This document shows positions 56,433-64,000 of a stretch of DNA of 64,000 nucleotides, piece after piece. A model generated the notes under the pieces. That model was given only the letters and a program-made list of their open reading frames with translations, did no database searches and was not told the origin of the DNA. Position 1 is the stretch's first letter. Each line of letters starts with the position of its first letter. This DNA comes from Pandoraea sp. PE-S2T-3. GTDB taxonomy: Bacteria; Pseudomonadota; Gammaproteobacteria; Burkholderiales; Burkholderiaceae. The DNA is taken from NCBI RefSeq assembly GCF_002179965.1, contig NZ_NGUQ01000037.1:992001-1056000 (forward strand), given 5' to 3'. Made by a program: the position numbers and the translations under genes.

Positions 56433-57767
56433 ATGAACGATACCAACGCGCTGCGCCGGCAAGTCGTACTGGCCGATCTGTTGCTGGATCGCCAGCGGCT
56501 GCTGCGCGCCCTCAGCCTTGAGCTACGCACGCCCAGCCCGCCCGGCAGTCACAGCGCTCTCGTGGTGCTGCACGTCGGGCGCGGTCAGCGCACGGCCACC
56601 AATCAGCAAGCCATTTCCGATGCCGATCTGCTCGCCACGGTGGCGTTTCGCATCGGCTCGCGCATTCGGCGGCGCGACCTGATCGGGCGCGTCTCGGAAC
56701 AACAGATTGCCGTGCTGCTGCGCGACCTCGGCAGCCGTGAAGCCGCCGTGCAGATCACCCGCCGTTTTATCCGTGCCGGTGAATCGCCCGTGCCATGCGG
56801 CAACGGCTTGCTCTACCCGATTGTGTCCGCAGGCATCACCCACCTGCCGCAGGTGCCGGTGTGGCCCGCCACGTTGCTCGAACACACGTCGGAAGTGGCC
56901 GATCTGGCCATTCGCGAGAGCGCGGCACGCTTCCTGGTCACCGACGCGCCCAGCGCACCGACCGAAGGCGTCACACCACCGGACGACGCCGGCAACGAGC
57001 ACTACTGGCGCAGCGCCATTGGCCGCGCGCTTTCGGGCTCGGAATTCCGCCTGCACTACCAGCCGCAAATCGACATGCGCACGCACCGGCTGACCGGTCT
57101 CGAAGCGCTGATTCGCTGGCAGCGCGATGACGAACTGATCATGCCCGGCGAATTCATCCCGGCCGCCGAGCGTTGCGACGTGATCGGCCCGATCGGCGAG
57201 TGGACGCTGCACGAAGCCTGCCGCCAGCTCGACCAGTGGCAGACCAACGGCGAGGAATATCCGCGCGTGGCCGTGAATCTCTCGGCCCAGCAGATGCGCG
57301 TGCAGACGCTCGAGACCGTGCGCTACGCGCTCAAGCATCACCGTGTGCCGCCCGACAAGCTGGAAATCGAGATTACGGAATCGTCGTTGATTTCGCATCT
57401 GGACGAGGCGGCCACGCTCATGAACGAACTCGTGGCGATGGGCGTGCGCCTGTCGCTCGACGACTTCGGCACGGGCTATTCCAGCTTTGTGCGCCTGAAG
57501 CGCTGGCCGTTCGGTACGGTCAAGATCGACTATCAGTTCGTGGCGGGCGTGCTGCTCGGCGGCTACGACACCGAGTTGATCCGCGCCATCATCGCCATCG
57601 CTCGCAAACTTGAAATCGAGACGGTGGCCGAGGGCGTAGAGACGAGCGCACAACGCGATGCGCTTGCGCAACTCGGCTGCCACGCATGGCAGGGGTATCA
57701 TTGCACTCGGCCCTTGCCACCCGGTCACATCGAGACGTTCATCCGAGACTGGCACGGACGTCTGTAA
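56433..57767 (+). CDS. c-di-GMP phosphodiesterase: degenerate GGDEF plus EAL
   Basis: The 444-aa protein has a cytosolic N-terminal domain with GGDEF-like spacing but VSEQQ in place of the active loop ([12 protein letters not shown], about residue 90), so it should not make c-di-GMP. The C-terminal EAL domain is complete: GLEALIRW (about residue 226), [34 protein letters not shown] and ETVAEGVET supply the metal and catalytic residues. It should hydrolyse c-di-GMP. The stop is only six nt before the next gene, an active-looking cyclase, so opposing activities are co-expressed. No membrane segment is seen. Confidence 0.92.
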   Translation: MNDTNALRRQVVLADLLLDRQRLLRALSLELRTPSPPGSHSALVVLHVGRGQRTATNQQAISDADLLATVAFRIGSRIRRRDLIGRVSEQQIAVLLRDLGSREAAVQITRRFIRAGESPVPCGNGLLYPIVSAGITHLPQVPVWPATLLEHTSEVADLAIRESAARFLVTDAPSAPTEGVTPPDDAGNEHYWRSAIGRALSGSEFRLHYQPQIDMRTHRLTGLEALIRWQRDDELIMPGEFIPAAERCDVIGPIGEWTLHEACRQLDQWQTNGEEYPRVAVNLSAQQMRVQTLETVRYALKHHRVPPDKLEIEITESSLISHLDEAATLMNELVAMGVRLSLDDFGTGYSSFVRLKRWPFGTVKIDYQFVAGVLLGGYDTELIRAIIAIARKLEIETVAEGVETSAQRDALAQLGCHAWQGYHCTRPLPPGHIETFIRDWHGRL

Positions 57768-57773
57768 TCGTTT

Positions 57774-59477
57774 TTGCCGTTGCTCAACGCCTTCAACACC
57801 TTCCTGTCGCGCCGCCGCGCCGTGCCTGTCCTCGTTCGCGGCTTCGTCATGCTCCTGTGCGTGTTTGCCGCGTGGGGCCTGGCGCGCTTCGCCGCCGATC
57901 AACTGGTGGCGAACCGCTCGGCGCGTCTGCTCGCCGAGGAACGCAGCGTCGCCACCCGGCTCGCGCGCGGCACCGTGCATACGGTCAATCAGGATCTGAT
58001 CCTCATTCGCGGAATCCCGCAGGTGCTCGCGCAGATCTCGCAGATTCAGCATGCGGCCGCCGACATCGCCGATCACCCCTTGACCGATCTGCCCCATGAG
58101 ACGGCGCGCGAGAAGCTGCTCGCCAACGCCGCACTCAAGCCCGTGAACGAACTGCTGCGCGCCGCCCAGTTGTATTTCGGCGCCGATCTCGTCTGGCTCG
58201 GTACCCCCGATGGCGTCACGATCGCGTCGAGCGACGCCAACAGCCCCAACCCGCTCGTCGGCGACAATTACGGCGACCGGGGCTACTTTCAATCGGCCGT
58301 GCTCGGTACGGCAGGCCAGCAATACGTGATCGGGCGCAAGACCCGGCTGCCAGGCATCTACTTCACGGCCCCTGTCTATCAGGACGGCCGGCTCGTTGGC
58401 GTCATGGTGGTCAAGCTGGGGTTGCGCCGGTTGTCGCACTGGGTCGATACGGGGGCGTCGTTCGTCACCGACGTCAACGGCGTGATCGTGCTGGCCAACG
58501 ACCCGACCTTCACGGGGCTGGCCGTGCCCGGCGCGCCGGTGTTCAAGATGTCGCCGGCCGAGCGCCGCCACCTTTATCAGCAGGACTACTTCACGGTCGT
58601 GCCCATCGAGGACTACGACCCGGCCCCCGGCACGCCGCCGTTCATGCTGCCCGGCACCGGAGGGGAACCGCAGGCGCAACACGACCCGGATGCCGCCGAT
58701 CTGGTGCGCGTGCGCCCGGACAATCAGCCTTATCTGCTCGAATCCGCCCCGTCGATGGATAGCGAGCTGGTGATCTACACGATGAGCGAGGTGCCGACGC
58801 TGCGCAGCCTGTTCATCGAGCGCCAGCGTTACGCCGTGCTGATGTTTGGCCTGATGTTGAGTTCGGCGGGCGCCCTCGTCCTGCTGATTCGACATCTGCG
58901 ACGCGGCAAACTTCAGTTGTCCGACACACTGGCCAAGAATGCCGCGCTGGAGCACGAGGTGAAGTACGACGCCCTCACCGGCAGCCTCTCGCGCGGCCAC
59001 TTCCTGAAACGCCTGCGCAGCGAGGTCAATCAGGCCAACGCCACGGGCGTGCCGGCCTGCATCATCCTCGTCGATCTGGACCACTTCAAGCAGATCAACG
59101 ACACATGGGGGCACGGGCTCGGCGACACCGTACTCGCCACGTTCGTGCGACTTTGTCACGATTCGTTACGCGAAGATGACATCTGCGGTCGTTTGGGGGG
59201 CGAAGAATTCGCTATTATCCTGAGTGGCGCCACCGAAGCCCGTGCCTTCGATGCTGCCGAGCGCTTGCGCGAAGCGGTTCGCGCGGCGCGTATCAATGTC
59301 GATGGACGCGCACTTCAGTTCACGATCAGTGCCGGGGTCGCACAGTGGCACGCGGGCGATGACGATAACGCCTGGCTGCAACGTGCCGACGCCGCGCTGT
59401 ATCTTGCCAAATCTCGCGGGCGCGATCGCTGCGCACGCGAGTCCGACCTCCGGGTGCTCACCCGAGGCGGCTCGTAA
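57774..59477 (+). CDS. Membrane diguanylate cyclase with periplasmic dCache-like sensor
   Basis: The likely start is TTG at 57774, six nt after the phosphodiesterase stop, pointing to coupled translation. The 567-aa protein has a membrane helix at about residues 22-40, a periplasmic double-Cache-like sensor (YFGADLVWLGTPDGVTIASS, DRGYFQSAV, IGRKTRLPGIYFTAPVYQDG), a second helix near residues 360-380 and a GGDEF domain. The loop reads CGRLGGEEFAIIL and REDD lies five residues before GGEEF, an RxxD inhibition site. It is an active-looking cyclase responding to an extracellular small molecule. The start codon is uncertain. Confidence 0.9.
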   Translation: MPLLNAFNTFLSRRRAVPVLVRGFVMLLCVFAAWGLARFAADQLVANRSARLLAEERSVATRLARGTVHTVNQDLILIRGIPQVLAQISQIQHAAADIADHPLTDLPHETAREKLLANAALKPVNELLRAAQLYFGADLVWLGTPDGVTIASSDANSPNPLVGDNYGDRGYFQSAVLGTAGQQYVIGRKTRLPGIYFTAPVYQDGRLVGVMVVKLGLRRLSHWVDTGASFVTDVNGVIVLANDPTFTGLAVPGAPVFKMSPAERRHLYQQDYFTVVPIEDYDPAPGTPPFMLPGTGGEPQAQHDPDAADLVRVRPDNQPYLLESAPSMDSELVIYTMSEVPTLRSLFIERQRYAVLMFGLMLSSAGALVLLIRHLRRGKLQLSDTLAKNAALEHEVKYDALTGSLSRGHFLKRLRSEVNQANATGVPACIILVDLDHFKQINDTWGHGLGDTVLATFVRLCHDSLREDDICGRLGGEEFAIILSGATEARAFDAAERLREAVRAARINVDGRALQFTISAGVAQWHAGDDDNAWLQRADAALYLAKSRGRDRCARESDLRVLTRGGS

Positions 59478-59524
59478 CTGACTTCGGGCTTGCCGGCCCG
59501 GGGTCGACAACCCAGACCGGACCG

Positions 59525-60892
59525 ATGCCCAAGACGAATCTCGCCACGTTCGCCACATCCACCACGTTCGCGCCATGGCCGCTGCGTGCCATGCAGATCG
59601 GTGCCGCCCTCTGTGTCGCGTTCAGCACCGCCGCGCACGCCGATCTGTCGCTGCTGCAACCGCCGCGCGCCCTTACCGGCGGCGCACCGTTGCAACTGAC
59701 GCTGCTCGTGACGCAAGACGCGCCGGGCCGCAAGACCGTCAAGCTGCCCGACGAAATCGTCGTGCGCATTTCCAACGACGATTTCAAGCCGACGCTGCTG
59801 CATCTGAAGCGCGCCGCCGTCGTCCCGGCGCAAGTCACGCTCTCGAACGGTCAGTACCGGCGTATCTCCTACGCGGCTGAATTGCCCAAGGAATTGCGGG
59901 GCACCGTGCGTCTGGAACCGGTCGACTGGGACGCCTCGATCACGACCATCGTGCTCGATCGCGCCGCCCCCGCCGAGCCGATGGTGGCCGCCGCACCGGC
60001 GCCCGCGAGTGGCGCGGCTGTCGCAGCGGCTGCGGCCGGGACCGGCGGCGCGGCGGTTGCCGCTGCCACCGACGCGGCCAGTGCCGCCAATGCGACCGCC
60101 GCGCCCGGCACACCCGGCACGTCGACGGCGCCCGCCAGCGCCACCGCCGATGCGATTGCCCCGACGGCCGACACCGAATTCGCGCGCATCTCGTCGCATG
60201 AGCCGATGTACATCGCGTTCGGCAAGAACGGCGACGCCAATGCGCGCTTCCAGTTGAGCTTCAAGTTCCACATTCTCAAGCCGGATAATCCGTCGTCCAA
60301 ATCATTCCTCGACAACCTGTACTTCGGTTACACGCAGTTGTCGATCTGGGATCTGGAGGCGGAATCGGCACCGTTCCGCGATTCGAACTACCGGCCGAGC
60401 CTGTTCTATTACATCCCGGATACCGGTCTTCGCGCGGGCTGGTTCTCATCGCTTGGCGTGGCCGCCGGTGTCGAGCACGAGTCGAACGGCAAGGCGGGCC
60501 CCGACTCGCGCAGCATCAATACCGTCTTCGTCAAACCGATCTTCACCTTCGGCGATCCGGCGGAGTATCACTGGACGGTGGCGCCCAAGCTGTACGCGTA
60601 TGTCGAGAAGGCCGACAACCCCGATATCCAGAACTATCGCGGCTACATGGACTTGCTGGTGCTGTGGGGCAAGCCGAACGGCTGGCAGGTCGGTGCCACG
60701 CTGCGCAAGGGCATGAAGCGCAACTACGGCAGCGTGGATGTGCAGGTGACCTACCCGCTCGGCAAGCTGATTTCGGGCGCAGGCGGCTATATCTGGATCG
60801 GGTACTTCACCGGCTATGGCGAAGACCTGCTCGATTACAACCGCCATTCGCCATCGCAGGTGCGTATCGGCTACAGCGTGTTCCGCTGGTAA
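59525..60892 (+). CDS. pldA: Outer membrane phospholipase A (OMPLA)
   Basis: The 455-aa protein has a signal region ending AHA (about residue 39), a beta-rich N-terminal domain to about residue 150, an Ala/Thr/Pro/Gly-rich low-complexity linker to about residue 217, and a C-terminal barrel. The active site reads HESNG in GVEHESNGKAGPDSRSIN, with the catalytic His and Ser, and GYGEDLLDYN supplies the calcium-site region. The C-terminal RIGYSVFRW ends in an aromatic residue. OMPLA hydrolyses phospholipids that reach the outer leaflet. It follows the cyclase by 47 nt and is convergent with an EamA gene 15 bp away. Confidence 0.93.
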   Translation: MPKTNLATFATSTTFAPWPLRAMQIGAALCVAFSTAAHADLSLLQPPRALTGGAPLQLTLLVTQDAPGRKTVKLPDEIVVRISNDDFKPTLLHLKRAAVVPAQVTLSNGQYRRISYAAELPKELRGTVRLEPVDWDASITTIVLDRAAPAEPMVAAAPAPASGAAVAAAAAGTGGAAVAAATDAASAANATAAPGTPGTSTAPASATADAIAPTADTEFARISSHEPMYIAFGKNGDANARFQLSFKFHILKPDNPSSKSFLDNLYFGYTQLSIWDLEAESAPFRDSNYRPSLFYYIPDTGLRAGWFSSLGVAAGVEHESNGKAGPDSRSINTVFVKPIFTFGDPAEYHWTVAPKLYAYVEKADNPDIQNYRGYMDLLVLWGKPNGWQVGATLRKGMKRNYGSVDVQVTYPLGKLISGAGGYIWIGYFTGYGEDLLDYNRHSPSQVRIGYSVFRW

Positions 60893-60907
60893 CCGGACGA
60901 TACGACG

Positions 60908-61330
60908 TTACAGCACGAGGACCAGCGCGCCGGCGACGATCAATGCGCCGCCGAGCGCCTCCTTGAGCGAGAACGGCTCACCGAGCACCACCCAGCCGAT
61001 CAGCATCGCCATCGCGACGCTGAGCTTGTCGAGGGGCGCCACGCCCGAGACGGGGCCGAGTTGCAGCGCCCGGAAGTAACACAGCCAAGACAGCCCCGTC
61101 GCCACCCCGGACAGCACGAGAAACAGCCACGTGTTCGCCGTCAGACTAGTGGGGCGCTGCCATTCGCCGCGCATGCCGACAATGGCGAGCGTCACCGCGA
61201 AGATGATCACCGTGCGGATCAGAGTGGCCATGTTCGAATTGACCTGCGCCACCCCGAGCTTGCCGAAAATCGCCGTGAGTGCAGCGAAAAACGCCGAACC
61301 GAGTGCAAAAAGTTGCCAACTCCGCAGCAT
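60908..61330 (-). CDS. Single-domain EamA-type (DMT) transporter
   Basis: The start at 61330 (MLRSWQLFALGSAFFAALTA) follows GGGAG. The 140-aa protein has about five hydrophobic segments and one EamA repeat (ALTAIFGKLGV, LSWLCYFRALQLGPVSGVAP, LDKLSVAMAMLIGWVVLGEP). Most EamA carriers have two repeats and about 300 aa, so this half-size form must dimerise. The N- and C-terminal ends look complete, so it is a natural short form rather than a truncation. Substrate unknown. Confidence 0.88.
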   Translation of the reverse strand: MLRSWQLFALGSAFFAALTAIFGKLGVAQVNSNMATLIRTVIIFAVTLAIVGMRGEWQRPTSLTANTWLFLVLSGVATGLSWLCYFRALQLGPVSGVAPLDKLSVAMAMLIGWVVLGEPFSLKEALGGALIVAGALVLVL

Positions 61331-61449
61331 TTGAAAATCTCCCGAGCCTGCCGTGGCATCCGCCGGATGCCAGCAAGTAATCAATCTGTGATGGGCGACG
61401 TCGGCGATGCGATAATGACGCCTGTCCCACCTCCCTGAATTGCTCCGAC

Positions 61450-61668
61450 ATGTCCGAACTGCACGACCGTCCCGACAGCCCCTGCATTGGCATTTGCTCC
61501 ACCCTGTTCGACGAGGTCTGCAAAGGGTGCGGCCGTACCGCGTACGAAGTGTCGAACTGGGTGTTTCTCAACGAAGAGGAGAAGCGCGCCATCTGGGAGC
61601 GCATCACCCGCGAAGGCACGGCGATGCGCTTTTGCGACAACGGGACTACGACTTCGTCGACGCCGTAA
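61450..61668 (+). CDS. DUF1289 family small cysteine protein
   Basis: The 72-aa product has the DUF1289 pattern: DSPCIGICSTLFDEVCKGCGRT with four Cys (C-x3-C, C-x2-C) that probably bind metal, followed by EVSNWVFLNEEEKRAIWERI. Proteins of this family are small and uncharacterised. Its 3' end overlaps the 3' end of the convergent aldehyde dehydrogenase gene by 23 bp. Confidence 0.9.
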   Translation: MSELHDRPDSPCIGICSTLFDEVCKGCGRTAYEVSNWVFLNEEEKRAIWERITREGTAMRFCDNGTTTSSTP

Positions 61669-63088
61669 CCTTGAATTGCAGCGATTTATATTCGAGGAAT
61701 TCTTCGAATCCATAAACGCCGTTTTCGCGGCCATTGCCCGATTGCTTGAAGCCGCCAAACGGCGCGGCTACGTTGAACTCTCCGCCGTTGATGCTCACCT
61801 GCCCAGTGCGGATCCGGCGCGCCACGCGCGCCGCACGTGCCTCATCCGCTGACCACACCCCGCCTGCGAGTCCGTAAATCGAGTCGTTGGCGATGCGCAC
61901 CGCATCGGCCTCGTCCTGATACGTGATGATCGTGAGCACCGGCCCGAAGATTTCCTCCTGCGCGAGCGTGCTGTCCGGCGTGACACGGCCGAGCACGGTC
62001 GCCTGCACGAAGAAACCGGCCTCGAAGCCTTCCGGTACCGCGTCGCCACCGGCGATCAACTCCGCCCCTTCCTCCAGCCCCTTGCGAATGTATGACTGCA
62101 CGCGCTCGCGCTGTGCCGCCGACGCCAGCGGCCCGAGCCGCGTCGCATCTTCGCGCGGGTCACCCAGCGTGAAGCGCGCAACCGATTCCTTGGCGAGTGC
62201 CTTCACTTCGTCGTAGCGCGTCGCCGGGACGAGCAAGCGCGTATGCGCCGCACACGTCTGCCCTGAGTTCAGGTAGCAGGCGTTGAGCGTGCCTTTCACG
62301 GCTGCCGCCAGATCCGCATCGTCGAGCACAATCGACGCGGACTTGCCGCCCAGCTCGAGCGCGACCCGCTTGACCGTTTGCGAGGCCACTTCCGAAACAC
62401 GTTTGCCTGCGCGCGTGGAGCCCGTGAAGGACACCATATCCACGTCGGGATGCCGTGCCAGCACTTCGCCCGCAACCGGCCCCAGCCCCGTCACGAGATT
62501 GAATACGCCCGCCGGCAATCCGGCCTGCTCGATGACTTCGGCGAGGATGAACGCGTCGAACGGCGCGACCTCCGATGGCTTGAGCACCGCCGTGCAGCCG
62601 GCGGCGAGCGCCGGTGCGACTTTCACCGTGATCTGATTGAGCGGGTAGTTCCACGGCGTGATGGCACCGACCACACCGACCGGCTCGCGCACCACCAGCG
62701 AGTTACCAACCTGCGCCTCGAAGACGAAGGTCTGCGCGAGTTCGGCGTAGTGGCGCCAGTGCTGAACGGGCGCCGCGACCTGCACCGCGCGCGACACGCG
62801 AATCGGCATACCGGTCTCGCCCGTGATGACCTGCGCGAGTTCCTCGCCACGTGCTTCGAGCCCATCGGCGATCTTGCGGAGATACTCGGCGCGCTTGGCC
62901 GGGGGCGTGGCAGCCCACGTGTCGCGCGCCTTGACCGCAGCGGCAACGGCGGCTTCCGTGTCGGCGGCAACACCTTCCGGAATGCGGCCCATCAGCTTGC
63001 CGTCGGCCGAATGAAAGACATCGAGCGTGCCGGTGCCGATCGGTGCGACCCACTGGCCGTCGATGAAAAACTTGTCCTGAGTGATCAT
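61646..63088 (-). CDS. NAD(P)-dependent aldehyde dehydrogenase
   Basis: The start at 63088 (MITQDKFFIDGQW) follows AGGAG. The 480-aa protein has all ALDH marks: ITPWNYPLNQITVKVAPALA (about residue 145), SFTGSTRAGKRV (cofactor loop, about 224), catalytic base in LELGGKSASIVLDDAD, catalytic Cys in NSGQTCAAHTR (about 280), EEIFGPVLTI and PFGGFKQSGNGRE. It oxidises an aldehyde to the acid. The HYAELAQTF segment and length suggest a general aliphatic or aromatic aldehyde enzyme, substrate unknown. It appears monocistronic. Confidence 0.94.
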   Translation of the reverse strand: MITQDKFFIDGQWVAPIGTGTLDVFHSADGKLMGRIPEGVAADTEAAVAAAVKARDTWAATPPAKRAEYLRKIADGLEARGEELAQVITGETGMPIRVSRAVQVAAPVQHWRHYAELAQTFVFEAQVGNSLVVREPVGVVGAITPWNYPLNQITVKVAPALAAGCTAVLKPSEVAPFDAFILAEVIEQAGLPAGVFNLVTGLGPVAGEVLARHPDVDMVSFTGSTRAGKRVSEVASQTVKRVALELGGKSASIVLDDADLAAAVKGTLNACYLNSGQTCAAHTRLLVPATRYDEVKALAKESVARFTLGDPREDATRLGPLASAAQRERVQSYIRKGLEEGAELIAGGDAVPEGFEAGFFVQATVLGRVTPDSTLAQEEIFGPVLTIITYQDEADAVRIANDSIYGLAGGVWSADEARAARVARRIRTGQVSINGGEFNVAAPFGGFKQSGNGRENGVYGFEEFLEYKSLQFKVTASTKS

Positions 63089-63175
63089 GTGAGGTCTCCT
63101 GCTCGCAGCGTGACAGCAAACGTCAATTGTAGTCGCGCGCGATGAACGCACGGGGTAACGTCACGAGGTAAACGC

Positions 63176-63208
63176 AAACAGGGCGCCTGCAATGCAAGCG
63201 CCCTGTTT
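63176..63208 (-). terminator. Intrinsic terminator after ybiT
   Basis: A perfect 11-bp stem (AAACAGGGCGC / GCGCCCTGTTT) with an 11-nt loop lies 55 nt downstream of the ybiT stop and upstream of the aldehyde dehydrogenase start. Confidence 0.8.
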
Positions 63209-63226
63209 GTCGTTGTGAATCTAACG

Positions 63227-63265
63227 ATGCGTTACGACAGTGTGTTATGTCAGCGCGTTACGTCA
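63227..63265 (-). repeat. 13-bp x3 tandem repeat at the ybiT stop
   Basis: On the minus strand TGACGTAACGCGC, TGACATAACACAC and TGTCGTAACGCAT lie head to tail. The first TGA is the ybiT stop. TAA and TGA triplets at offsets 5, 13, 18 and 31 close all three frames. Confidence 0.9.
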
Positions 63266-64000
63266 GATCTCCACGCCTTGGCTGGACAGATACTCGTCGT
63301 AGGTACCGGCGTAATCGACCAGCGTGCCGTCGCTCTTCACTTCGATGACGCGCGTCGCCAGACCTGACACAAATTCCCGATCGTGCGAGACGAACACCAG
63401 CGTGCCCGGATACTTGTCGAGCGCGATCTGGAGCGATTCGATCGACTCCATGTCCATGTGGTTGGTCGGCTCATCCATCATCAGCACGTTGTGGCGGCCG
63501 AGCATCAGCTTGCCCCAGATCATGCGGCCCTTCTCACCACCGGAGAGCACACGCACCGACTTGCGCACGTCGTCGCCACCGAACAGCAGACGGCCCAGCG
63601 AGCCACGAATCACCTGATCGTCGTCGCCTTCCTTGCCCCACTGCGTCATCCAGTCGGTCAGGTTCAGATCCTGCGGGAACGCTTCCGACGTGTCTTGCGG
63701 CATGTAACCGATGTTGGCGTTCTCGGCCCACTTCACGTTACCTGCATCGACCGGCAGGTCCGACATCAGGCTGCGCAGCAGCGTCGTCTTGCCGGCACCG
63801 TTCTCGCCGATGATGGCCACACGCTCGCCGGCGCGCACTGCACCGGTGTAGTTCTTGAAGATCGGACGCTCGTACGACTTGCCGATGCCCTCGAATTCGA
63901 ACGCGAGGTTGTGCAGCTTCTTCTCGTATTCGAAGCGGATGAACGGGTTCTGACGCGACGACGGCTTGACGTCTTCCACCTTGATCTTGTCGATCTGCTT
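63263..64000 (-). CDS. ybiT: ABC-F ATPase YbiT, 3' part, cut by the window edge
   Basis: Only the C-terminal 245 residues are inside the window; the frame is open to base 64000. It covers the end of the inter-domain linker (VKPSSRQNPFIRFEYEKKLH, nearly identical to E. coli YbiT) and the second ATPase domain with Walker A GENGAGKTT, signature LSGGEKGRM, Walker B NVLMMDEPTNHMDMES and FVSHDREF. ABC-F proteins act on ribosomes and have no membrane domain. It carries the DEPTNH box typical of the class. Confidence 0.95.
   Translation of the reverse strand, partial: KQIDKIKVEDVKPSSRQNPFIRFEYEKKLHNLAFEFEGIGKSYERPIFKNYTGAVRAGERVAIIGENGAGKTTLLRSLMSDLPVDAGNVKWAENANIGYMPQDTSEAFPQDLNLTDWMTQWGKEGDDDQVIRGSLGRLLFGGDDVRKSVRVLSGGEKGRMIWGKLMLGRHNVLMMDEPTNHMDMESIESLQIALDKYPGTLVFVSHDREFVSGLATRVIEVKSDGTLVDYAGTYDEYLSSQGVEI

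Noticed and set aside
56523-59159. An 878-codon open frame on the minus strand
   Set aside because: It is antisense to the EAL and GGDEF genes, whose catalytic motifs are intact.

Overview
The window is GC-rich, densely coded chromosomal DNA of a betaproteobacterium in the Burkholderiaceae. Gene content and protein style (HU, YbiT, gor, fdhF/fdhD, pelDEFG) look most like Pandoraea or a close relative, but that is inferred from remembered families. I see no rRNA, tRNA, insertion sequence, prophage or CRISPR array. I support 57 protein genes. One, ybiT, runs off the right edge.

Layout. 0.3-2.5 kb: MarR regulator and DHA2 drug exporter. 2.6-6.5 kb: a run of small genes (fasciclin-domain protein, short unknown proteins including a convergent paralogous pair, a cold-shock protein). 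6.7-7.9 kb: membrane diguanylate cyclase. 8.4-16.0 kb: a minus-strand catabolic cluster of enoyl-CoA hydratase, a polyamine-type ABC importer with fused permease, an acyl-CoA ligase and an IclR regulator. An array of candidate operators precedes the first gene and a matching motif precedes the regulator. 16.3-19.5 kb: a lone atpC, then an Ldh-family dehydrogenase with a DASS anion symporter. 20.9-25.7 kb: glutathione reductase, NSS symporter, PhyH dioxygenase and small proteins. 25.8-34.0 kb: a formate dehydrogenase locus (fdhD, fdhF, ModE-like regulator, divergent FdhF/YdeP-type oxidoreductase and a small coupled protein). 34.3-40.0 kb: fatty acid desaturase, then a siderophore uptake operon behind a Fur box. 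40.2-47.8 kb: ferredoxin reductase, then pelDEFG with a downstream 4-epimerase. 48-54.5 kb: phosphoesterase, HU, CHAD protein, heavy-metal P-type ATPase with divergent MerR regulator. 54.9-64 kb: sulfide:quinone reductase, a PDE/DGC pair, phospholipase A, a small transporter, DUF1289, aldehyde dehydrogenase, ybiT.

How the genes fit together. Cyclic-di-GMP recurs: two membrane cyclases with intact GGEEF and RxxD sites, one EAL phosphodiesterase, and the PelD receptor. The Pel genes cover only the inner-membrane synthase half; pelA, pelB and pelC are not in the window. The adjacent epimerase has a cysteine at the position that in GalE enzymes admits N-acetylated sugars, which fits supply of UDP-GalNAc for Pel.

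The most unusual pattern is structural. About a dozen genes end in short tandem repeats (unit 6-14 bp) that begin at, or just after, the stop codon. In many the unit contains the stop codon and the period is not a multiple of three. Five genes therefore carry stops in all three frames within about 40 bp of their end.
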